Below, piece after piece: positions 9,202 through 15,323 of a DNA stretch of 32,684 nt. The notes below the pieces were generated by a model. The model ran no database searches, had not been told where the DNA came from, and was given only the letters and a program-made list of their open reading frames with translations. The DNA comes from Bacteroidota bacterium (lineage in GTDB: Bacteria; Bacteroidota; Bacteroidia; Bacteroidales; Prolixibacteraceae). The stretch lies in NCBI GenBank assembly GCA_023412195.1, contig JAEYNZ010000020.1:1-32684 (forward strand), given 5' to 3'. Position 1 is the first letter of the stretch; each line of letters opens with the position of its first letter. The translations under genes were made by a program, and so were the position numbers.

Positions 9202-9408
9202 ATCTGTATTGTTGTTATTATAATATTTATTATTCTATACAAATTAAATACAAAATAGTCTTTAATTGTTCTTTTGCAGCAGAAAAATTATATATTATTA
9301 CAAAAAATTAATAAGCAGAAGTTGTTTGTATGTTTATTGTTGCTTATAATCAGATGATTATTGTCAATATGTGCTTGTTTGCTATATGCCAATGTAAAAG
9401 ATCAATAT

Positions 9409-9597
9409 TGTCCGGTAAAATTATTAAACCTATGAATCTTGAGATCTCTCACTTTGTTAGGGATGACAATCAATTAATTATATATTTTGGGAGGGGTAGG
9501 TTGGCGGCTTCGTCGCCAACCTACCCCTCCCACCACAAAAGCCCGGAAAACAGGGTTATTTCGACCGTAGGGAGAAATCTCAAATATTAACCGGACA
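9409..9597. mobile_element. Possible MITE or decayed insertion-sequence remnant
   Basis: The ends are inverted copies: TGTCCGGT at 9409-9416 and ACCGGACA at 9590-9597. Inside them lie imperfect inverted arms of about 28 bases (9442-9470, beginning GAGATCTCTC, and 9555-9581, ending GAGAAATCTC). At the centre is a perfect 19-bp stem (9488-9506 with 9514-9532). There is no transposase gene and no clear target duplication. The left arm is more diverged than the right and has about 16 additional bases between the tip and the inner arm. Nested inverted repeats of about 190 bases in a gene-free region fit a non-autonomous element, but no named family was recognised. Confidence 0.5.
9488..9532. repeat. 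Perfect 19-bp hairpin with 7-base loop
   Basis: The left arm TGGGAGGGGTAGGTTGGCG is matched exactly by its complement at 9514-9532, with the loop GCTTCGT between. It is much more GC-rich than the surrounding DNA. No T run follows on either strand, so it is not a standard terminator. Confidence 0.85.
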
Positions 9598-9782
9598 CTA
9601 ACAATAAAATATATATTAGAAATTTTTTCAAATTATTATAAAAGGCATCAATTTTGTATTAAACCGCCTTTGATTTTTTAATGCAGAAGTTTTGAATGGA
9701 TTAATTTAAGTATCTTATTATGAGACAATCACGCATGGCAAGGCTTCAATTAATTTATAACCGTTCCATAAGAAATTTCTGT

Positions 9783-9790
9783 TACTTTTG
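9783..9790 (+). promoter_or_regulatory. Putative -7 promoter element for the 9809-12297 gene pair
   Basis: TACTTTTG matches TAnnTTTG and lies 18 bases before the ATG at 9809. A longer frame would start with TTG inside this element (9788), so the element supports the later ATG. Confidence 0.42.
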
Positions 9791-9808
9791 CGGGGCATTT
9801 ATAAAGGG

Positions 9809-10354
9809 ATGAGTAAGATTTTAACATTAATTTTTTTAATAGCTTCCTCAGGAACATTACTGGCCAGTAATGAAATAGGGCCTGAGGGTGATAAGCTACT
9901 ATGGATTCTGTTACTTCTGGCTGTTGCAGTAGTTGCTGCCATTTTCCTGCTGACACAAAGGAAAGGCAGGAGCGGTTTCAGGTTTTCTTTTGCTTCGGTG
10001 AAAAAGCTGAAGATTGAACTCAAAAAGGATAAACTATATTATCCGCGTTACCTCGAAATGACTGTTACCAATGTTGGTCAAAAAGATGTGGATGTGGCCG
10101 GACCGCTGCTCATCCTGAAAGGGTTCTGGTACAAAAGAAAATTTAAACTGAAGGGGACGAATCAAAACTGGTTTTATCCGGTGTACCTTCCCCGGAACCA
10201 AAGTCATACCCTGAACATCGACCTGCATCAATTCTATGGATTTGACAAAACACTGAAAGGACTGCCTAAGGCAAAGATTGTGGTGAGCGATATAAATGGC
10301 CGCCACCTGGGCAGCAGGCAGGTTATGCTTAGAAAAACGTTATTCAACCTTTGA
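9809..10354 (+). CDS. Membrane-anchored hypothetical protein
   Basis: I do not recognise a family for this 181-residue protein. It begins with a signal-peptide-like segment (residues 1-20, ending LLAS). A hydrophobic span LLWILLLLAVAVVAAIFLL follows at about 30-49, then a basic stretch. The C-terminal domain of about 125 residues has alternating beta-strand character (for example YLEMTVTNVGQKDVDVAGPLLIL) and looks like an immunoglobulin-like or beta-sandwich fold. The stop codon overlaps the pullulanase start codon by one base (TGATG), which implies translational coupling and a shared transcript. The ATG at 9809, just after GGG, is chosen over a TTG at 9788. Whether it anchors or assists the next enzyme is unknown. 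Confidence 0.75.
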   Translation: MSKILTLIFLIASSGTLLASNEIGPEGDKLLWILLLLAVAVVAAIFLLTQRKGRSGFRFSFASVKKLKIELKKDKLYYPRYLEMTVTNVGQKDVDVAGPLLILKGFWYKRKFKLKGTNQNWFYPVYLPRNQSHTLNIDLHQFYGFDKTLKGLPKAKIVVSDINGRHLGSRQVMLRKTLFNL

Positions 10355-12297
10355 TGAGAGACTGGAAATTTAACCATATCGATTTTTCAATATACCCTTC
10401 CTATAAAGGAGATGACCTGGGGGTTTACTGGACACCTGAAAAAACCCTTGTGAAAATTTGGGCGCCTACCGCAAAAATGGTGGAATTCAGGTTATACAAG
10501 GATGGAAAAAGCGGCGATGCTTTTCATAAAACCCAGCTTCTGAATGGCGGCGACGGCACCTGGTCGACTATACTTACCGGCGACTATGAGGGAAAATTTT
10601 ATACTATACGGGTAAACGACGGGGAGTGGCTTCATGAAGTGCCCGACATATATGTCCGTTGCGTTGGGGTAAACGGTATCCGCGGAATGATCTTCAATCC
10701 GGCCAAAACCAATCCTGAGGGATGGGAGGATGATGTTTCGCCTGAACTGAAAAACTTTACAGATGCCATCATGTATGAGGTTCATGTAAGGGATTTTTCT
10801 GTTTCTGAATTTTCCGGTATAGAAAACAAGGGAAAATATATTGGATTTACTGAAGAAAGGACCTTCTCCCCCGATGGAAAAGCCACTGGCCTTGCACATC
10901 TCAGGGAACTGGGGATTACGCATGTCCACCTGCTTCCGGTAAATGATTTTGCAACTGTCGATGAGGAAAAACCCCTTGAAAAATATAATTGGGGATATGA
11001 TCCCCTTCATTTTAATGCTCCTGAAGGCTCTTATGCCACCGACCCATACGACGGAACCGTCCGGATCAGGGAATTCAAAAAGATGGTTCAGGCTCTGCAT
11101 TCATCCCGCATAGGTGTTGTGCTCGATGTTGTTTATAACCACACCTATTTTGCAAAAGAATCAGTATTTAACCAGACAGTACCCGGTTATTTCTACCGTC
11201 AGAAATCAGACGGTACTTTTGCCAATGCATCAGGTTGTGGGAACGAAGTGGCCACCGAACGTATCATGGTAAGAAAGTATATCATCGATTCTTTGAAGTA
11301 CTGGATGCAGGAGTACCATATCGATGGCTTCAGGTTCGACCTGATGGGAATTTACGACCTGGATACCATGAAGGAAATCAGGAAGGAACTTGTAAAAATA
11401 AACCCCAATATCCTGCTCTATGGCGAAGGTTGGGCGGCCGATTTCAGTCCGATGCCCGAAGAGAAGCGTGCCGTAAAACGGAATCTTCATAAACTTCCTG
11501 GCATTGCTGCCTTTAACGACGACCTTCGCGATGCGCTCAAAGGCAATCACAGCAGTAAAAAAACAAAGGGCTTTGTAAGCGGGCTCGAGCTTCGCGAAGA
11601 GAATGTCAAATTTGGAGTGGTAGGTGCCATTCAACATCCCCAGATCGTTTACGACTATGTAGAGTCTTCCAAGCAACCATGGGCAGTGCAACCAGGGCAG
11701 TGTGTCAACTATGTTTCCTGTCATGATAATTATACACTGTGGGACAAACTTAAATCAAGCAGTCCAAAGGCCACACCGGAAGAGATGAGGAAAATGGTGA
11801 AACTGGCAGGTGCAGTCATTCTTACCTCCCAGGGAATTGCATTTCTTCATGCGGGTACTGAATTTTGCCGTACCAAGGGTGGCAACGGGAACTCCTATAA
11901 GTCGCCTGATTCTGTAAACCAGATCGACTGGTCATTAAAAAGAGTATATCACGATGTTTTTGAATATTATAAAAACCTTGTAGCCCTGAGAAAGAACCAC
12001 CCGGGACTCAGAATGCCTGATGCCAGCCAAATCCAGCATGCCCTCCTGTTTTGTGGTGAATACCAGATGGGTGTGGTGAGTTACTGCATCGATGGGAAAG
12101 CATCCGGCGATTCCTGGGAGAACATGATGCTCATTTTTAACGGAAACCGGAAAAACATAACACAGCAACTCCCTGAAGGAACTTACCGCATCATGGTCCA
12201 GGGCGACCAATTCAGCAACGGAGGTTTGGGAGAAGTAACAGGCAAAGTTGAAGTGGAAGCCATTTCAATGATGATTCTGGTAAAATTACAGGGGTAG
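10354..12297 (+). CDS. pulA: Type I pullulanase (GH13, CBM48)
   Basis: This 647-residue debranching enzyme hydrolyses alpha-1,6 links in pullulan, glycogen or starch oligomers. The N-terminal CBM48-like domain spans about residues 20-125. The GH13 barrel carries the type I pullulanase signature YNWGYDP (211-217) and DVVYNHT. The catalytic residues are D329 (nucleophile, GFRFDLMGI), E358 (acid/base, LYGEGW) and D458 (transition-state stabiliser, SCHDN). There is no signal peptide, so it is probably cytoplasmic and acts on imported maltodextrin or stored glycogen. The start at 10354 overlaps the preceding stop by one base. A TTG three bases earlier is the only alternative. No other glycogen genes are next to it. 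Confidence 0.95.
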   Translation: MRDWKFNHIDFSIYPSYKGDDLGVYWTPEKTLVKIWAPTAKMVEFRLYKDGKSGDAFHKTQLLNGGDGTWSTILTGDYEGKFYTIRVNDGEWLHEVPDIYVRCVGVNGIRGMIFNPAKTNPEGWEDDVSPELKNFTDAIMYEVHVRDFSVSEFSGIENKGKYIGFTEERTFSPDGKATGLAHLRELGITHVHLLPVNDFATVDEEKPLEKYNWGYDPLHFNAPEGSYATDPYDGTVRIREFKKMVQALHSSRIGVVLDVVYNHTYFAKESVFNQTVPGYFYRQKSDGTFANASGCGNEVATERIMVRKYIIDSLKYWMQEYHIDGFRFDLMGIYDLDTMKEIRKELVKINPNILLYGEGWAADFSPMPEEKRAVKRNLHKLPGIAAFNDDLRDALKGNHSSKKTKGFVSGLELREENVKFGVVGAIQHPQIVYDYVESSKQPWAVQPGQCVNYVSCHDNYTLWDKLKSSSPKATPEEMRKMVKLAGAVILTSQGIAFLHAGTEFCRTKGGNGNSYKSPDSVNQIDWSLKRVYHDVFEYYKNLVALRKNHPGLRMPDASQIQHALLFCGEYQMGVVSYCIDGKASGDSWENMMLIFNGNRKNITQQLPEGTYRIMVQGDQFSNGGLGEVTGKVEVEAISMMILVKLQG

Positions 12298-12300
12298 AAT

Positions 12301-12328
12301 CTAAAGTTCTTAAAGTTTTTAAGGTCCC
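12301..12328. repeat. Short 9-bp-periodic intergenic repeat, inverse copy
   Basis: On the minus strand this reads as consecutive ACCTTAAAA, ACTTTAAGA and ACTTTAG units. It shares GGACCTTAA, two variable bases, then ACTTTAA with the copy at 6511-6540. It directly follows the pullulanase stop. The rest of the 237-base gap contains only an 11-base tandem duplication (GCTTTGGTATT at 12426-12436 and 12437-12447) and a weak 7-bp inverted repeat (12397-12403 with 12414-12420). Confidence 0.45.
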
Positions 12329-12534
12329 TAGTTGATGTTTCTGAAGTTATGAATTTGCAGAATGCAGTTCATATTTTCCCCACACCAAAACCATATTAAA
12401 TTCGAAAATAGTTGAATTTAGACTAGCTTTGGTATTGCTTTGGTATTGCCATTGAAGCACGAATAAAATGAAAATTACCCCTGTCCAGAAGAACGTGATC
12501 AAGGTAATAAGCCGGTTTTTTATGTTTCCCTGGT

Positions 12535-13755
12535 TTAGAAAATAACCAGCAGCAGATCGATGTCTTTTGATGGCAGGTTGAACAGGCTGCCTACTTCAGG
12601 GTTTGTGAGGATGCCATGGTAGATATACACTCCTTTCCGGAAACCTTTAGAAATTTTAATGTAGTTGTCCACACCGCCGCTGTCGCCAATGGAAAGAAGC
12701 ACCGGGATGAGGATGTTGCTTAAGGAGATAGATGCCGTGCGTGCAACAATGGCTGGTGAATTTGGAACGCAGTAATGCACAACGCCATGCTTGATGTAGG
12801 TGGGGTTCTTGAGGTCGGTGCACCTGGTGGTTTCGAAACAGCCGCCCTGTGCCGCATTTAAGTCGATGATGACCGAGCCTTCCTTCATCTGTTTTACCAG
12901 GTCTTCAGCAACCTTGAATTTCGGGGTGGTATTAAACATCATGGCGCCGATTACGGCATCGGCCGAGGTAAGGGCTTTGCGGAGCACTTTAGGATAAAAG
13001 ACAGATGTAAAAATGCGCCGTCCCAGCTTTTCTTCAAGTTTGCTCAGATCGTAAACCGATGTATCGAATACTTTCACAAGCACGCCCAGTCCAAGGGCTG
13101 CCTTAGCTGCATATTCTGCGGCCGTGCTGGTGCCGATAATTACAAGTTCGGCAGGTGTAATTCCGGTTACCTCGCCAAAGAGCACACCTTTTCCATCATG
13201 TGCATTACTGAGGTATTCGCTTGCCACTGTGATGGAAGTTGCGCCAGCAATCTGGCTCATCTGGTGGACGATAGGAGGGAAACCCTGCTCGTTTTCAATG
13301 TTCTCGAATGCAAGTGAAGTTACCTTTTTGTGCATCAGCTTTTCAATGGAGGTACGCGAGTGTGCGTGGATCTGCATGTTCGACATAATGACCTGGTTTC
13401 CCCGCAAGAGGTCAATTTCATCATTGTCGAAGGGTGCTACCCGCAACACGATGTCACATTGAAAAATTTCTTCCTTTTTATCGACAATGGATGCACCGGC
13501 CTCGCGGTAGGCATGATCGGAATAGCTGGCCATTTTTCCGGCATCCTTTTCTATAAAGATTTCATGCCCGTAAGAGGTTAACAGGTTTACGGCCTGGGGT
13601 GTCAGGGGAACGCGGTATTCCACCTTATGGAAATCTGAAGGTATGCCAATTCTTATTCTTTGTCCGCGTGTTTTGATTTCGAGCATTTCCTCCTTGGGCA
13701 TCAGCATAGCTTTTGATGCAGGGGTATTTTGCATTTTTTCTTCTTGAATCGTCAT
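12535..13755 (-). CDS. ald: Alanine dehydrogenase
   Basis: This 406-residue protein fits the alanine dehydrogenase/pyridine nucleotide transhydrogenase family, which interconverts L-alanine and pyruvate plus ammonia with NAD. The N-terminal domain has IRIGIPSD, EYRVPLTP, and the EKDAGKMASYSDHAYREAGA segment. The NAD domain follows at about 200-330. Its dinucleotide loop reads IIGTSTAAEYAA (G208, S210, A213), so the second Gly of the usual GxGxxG/A pattern is Ser. Typical downstream motifs IDLNAAQGG and CVPNSPAIVARTAS are present. The ATG at 13755 is used because the longer frame begins with TTG at 13779. tsaE lies 57 bases upstream on the same strand and may share its transcript. No terminator was seen after the stop. 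Confidence 0.9.
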   Translation of the reverse strand: MTIQEEKMQNTPASKAMLMPKEEMLEIKTRGQRIRIGIPSDFHKVEYRVPLTPQAVNLLTSYGHEIFIEKDAGKMASYSDHAYREAGASIVDKKEEIFQCDIVLRVAPFDNDEIDLLRGNQVIMSNMQIHAHSRTSIEKLMHKKVTSLAFENIENEQGFPPIVHQMSQIAGATSITVASEYLSNAHDGKGVLFGEVTGITPAELVIIGTSTAAEYAAKAALGLGVLVKVFDTSVYDLSKLEEKLGRRIFTSVFYPKVLRKALTSADAVIGAMMFNTTPKFKVAEDLVKQMKEGSVIIDLNAAQGGCFETTRCTDLKNPTYIKHGVVHYCVPNSPAIVARTASISLSNILIPVLLSIGDSGGVDNYIKISKGFRKGVYIYHGILTNPEVGSLFNLPSKDIDLLLVIF

Positions 13756-13812
13756 AAACCTGATTTTTGTGCTGACCAAATCTTTAGCAAGTTACGCCCT
13801 AAAGTGTTAATT

Positions 13813-14235
13813 TCAAAATGTGGCGGTAATCTTCCTGGTTTCATCGTCTTCCACACTGATGGTGACCTTCACATAACCCTCTGGAAGTAAGGGTTCAATT
13901 TTTTCGGGCCATTCAATCAGGCACCAGGAGCCGCTGTAAAAATAATCTTCATATCCGAGGTCAAAAGCCTCTTCCATATCCTTTATACGGTAGAAGTCGA
14001 AGTGGTATATTGAATCTCCCTGTTCTGTGCTGTATTCATTTATAAGCGCAAATGTCGGGCTGGTCACATTATCGCTGGTACCCAGCACCTGGCAGACGGC
14101 CTGGATGAAAGTTGTCTTTCCGGCACCCATTCTGCCATAAAATGCAAACACCCTGCGGCCGGGAAATTCATCTATCAGATGACGGGCTGCGGCGGTAAGG
14201 GCTTTTACTGAAGTTACATTTTCTGAAAACATCAT
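13813..14235 (-). CDS. tsaE: tRNA threonylcarbamoyladenosine biosynthesis ATPase TsaE
   Basis: TsaE (YjeE) is the P-loop ATPase that works with TsaB and TsaD to make t6A37 in tRNAs reading ANN codons. The 140-residue product has Walker A GRMGAGKTT (34-42) and the family motifs SPTF (59-62), DFYR (80-83) and IEWPE (107-111), with normal length. A reading frame extends about 100 residues upstream to 14544, but that stretch has no family similarity and overlaps gcvH on the other strand. The double Met at 14235/14232 is therefore taken as the start, and either Met is possible. Its partner genes are not in the window. It is followed by ald on the same strand. Confidence 0.93.
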   Translation of the reverse strand: MMFSENVTSVKALTAAARHLIDEFPGRRVFAFYGRMGAGKTTFIQAVCQVLGTSDNVTSPTFALINEYSTEQGDSIYHFDFYRIKDMEEAFDLGYEDYFYSGSWCLIEWPEKIEPLLPEGYVKVTISVEDDETRKITATF

Positions 14236-14397
14236 AATGGATAGTCTTTTTAACCATGGGTTGTTTATTTCCTCAGGAACAACTATGTGAAATACAATAT
14301 TACAAAATGAAACCAATAAACGTTTCAACTGTTTAATAAAAGAAATCCATTGCCGGAAATAGGGAGAGATTTCAAACAACGTTTCAGTAAAAAGTAT

Positions 14398-14405
14398 TAA
14401 TTTTG
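14398..14405 (+). promoter_or_regulatory. Putative -7 promoter element of gcvH
   Basis: TAATTTTG matches TAnnTTTG and lies 77 bases before the gcvH ATG, which would give a leader of about 70 bases. No convincing -33 element is seen. Confidence 0.38.
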
Positions 14406-14482
14406 ACAAACATATAAAGCCGGATGAGAGGCTAAATCTGACATGATCCTTTTTCAGGAATAAATTTTTAAAACATATACAG

Positions 14483-14860
14483 ATGAAAATACCAGAATTG
14501 AAGTACACTGAAGACCATGAGTGGGTCCGTATTGAAGGCAACATGGCAGTCGTGGGAATTACCGATTACGCCCAGAATGAATTGGGCGATGTTGTGTTTG
14601 TTGAAATTGAAACCGAAGGGGAGGAACTTGAAAAGGGCGATACTTTTGGTACAGTTGAAGCAGTTAAAACAGTGTCTGATCTGTTTATGCCCCTGGCGGG
14701 CAAGGTTGCTGAAGTAAATGCAGCCCTGGCCGATGAACCGGAGCTAGTGAACAAGGACCCTTACGGAAAAGGATGGATGATTAAAATTGAGGTCAGCAGC
14801 ATGGATGAAGCAGGTGATTTGCTTTCGGCCGACGATTATAAAAGGATGATAGAAGCCTGA
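14483..14860 (+). CDS. gcvH: Glycine cleavage system H protein
   Basis: This 125-residue lipoyl carrier shuttles the aminomethyl intermediate between the P, T and L proteins of the glycine cleavage system in the cytoplasm. The sequence begins KYTEDHEWVRIEGN. It has GITDYAQNELGDVVFVE and the lipoylation site K62 in TVEAVKTVSDL, then the conserved NKDPYGKGWMIKI near the C-terminus. Length is normal. The P, T and L genes are not adjacent, which is common in Bacteroidetes. It is divergent from tsaE and followed immediately by the 22-bp repeat array. Confidence 0.97.
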   Translation: MKIPELKYTEDHEWVRIEGNMAVVGITDYAQNELGDVVFVEIETEGEELEKGDTFGTVEAVKTVSDLFMPLAGKVAEVNAALADEPELVNKDPYGKGWMIKIEVSSMDEAGDLLSADDYKRMIEA

Positions 14861-14870
14861 AGAAAAGAAG

Positions 14871-15155
14871 TATCAAGACTATTAGTATCAAGTATCTAGA
14901 CTATTGGTATCAAGTATCAAGACTATTAGTATCAAGTATCAAGACTATTAGTATTAAGTATCAAGACTATTGGTATCAAGTATCAAGACTATTAGTTTCA
15001 AGAATCAAGACCAGGAAAAGAAGTATCAGGACAATTAGTATCAAGTATCAGGACTATAGAAAAGAAGTATCAAAACTATTAGTATCAGGTATCAGGACTA
15101 TAGAAAAGAAGCATCAAGACTATTAGTATCAAGTATCAGGACTATAGAAAAGAAG
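14871..15155. repeat. 22-bp-periodic tandem repeat array
   Basis: Thirteen consecutive units fill 285 bases. Six near-identical 22-mers (14871-15002) have the form TATCAAGACTA then TTAGTATCAAG. A 21-base transition unit (15003-15023) follows. Then come three 44-base units (15024-15067, 15068-15111, 15112-15155), each made of one 22-mer of the first type and one ending in TATAGAAAAGAAG. It begins 10 bases after the gcvH stop and lies between the convergent gcvH and nrdJ genes. There is no spacer diversity as in CRISPR, and 22 is not a multiple of three, so it is not a coding repeat. Confidence 0.93.
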
Positions 15156-15206
15156 TATCAGGAGAGTTAATCTTATACTTACAAGGATCTTTTTTCAGGT
15201 AAATAA

Positions 15207-15238
15207 GAAAGCCGGTAATTTATAAAATACCGGCTTTC
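15207..15238. terminator. Hairpin terminator between gcvH and nrdJ
   Basis: An 11-bp perfect stem (GAAAGCCGGTA at 15207-15217 with its complement at 15228-15238) encloses a 10-base AT loop. T-rich sequence follows on both strands but without a long uninterrupted run. Its place between convergent genes fits a bidirectional terminator. Confidence 0.65.
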
Positions 15239-15279
15239 CTAATTTGGTATTAAGACGAATCAACATATTTTAGCAGATT

Positions 15280-15316
15280 CAAGTCTTGTGTCTTGTGTCT
15301 CAATATCTTGTGTCTA
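15280..15316. repeat. Short degenerate piece of the intergenic repeat family
   Basis: On the plus strand it contains three CTTGTGTCT-type words in a row. On the minus strand it reads as AGACACAAGA-type words that match parts of the arrays at 32289-32684 and 20395-20432. It ends 8 bases before the last codons of nrdJ. Confidence 0.6.
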
Positions 15317-15323
15317 ATTTTTC

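Larger units (their letters stand above)
9202..9808. other. 607-base gene-free, AT-rich region
   Basis: No credible gene was found here. An 86-codon frame at 9330-9590 runs straight through the inverted repeats and has no family signal. The region holds the upstream DNA of the DUF4395 gene, a MITE-like element (9409-9597) and, at its right end, the promoter-like element for the following hypothetical gene. Confidence 0.6.

Noticed and set aside
9488..9532. Intrinsic terminator
   Set aside because: The stem is strong but no T run follows on either strand and no gene ends next to it.
9330..9590. 86-codon plus-strand frame
   Set aside because: It runs through the MITE-like inverted repeats, has no family signal or signal peptide, and the composition is not protein-like.
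14236..14544. N-terminal extension of tsaE
   Set aside because: TsaE proteins are about 140-150 residues; the extension lacks similarity and overlaps the gcvH start on the other strand.
14871..15155. CRISPR array
   Set aside because: Units are contiguous with no unique spacers, and no cas genes are nearby.
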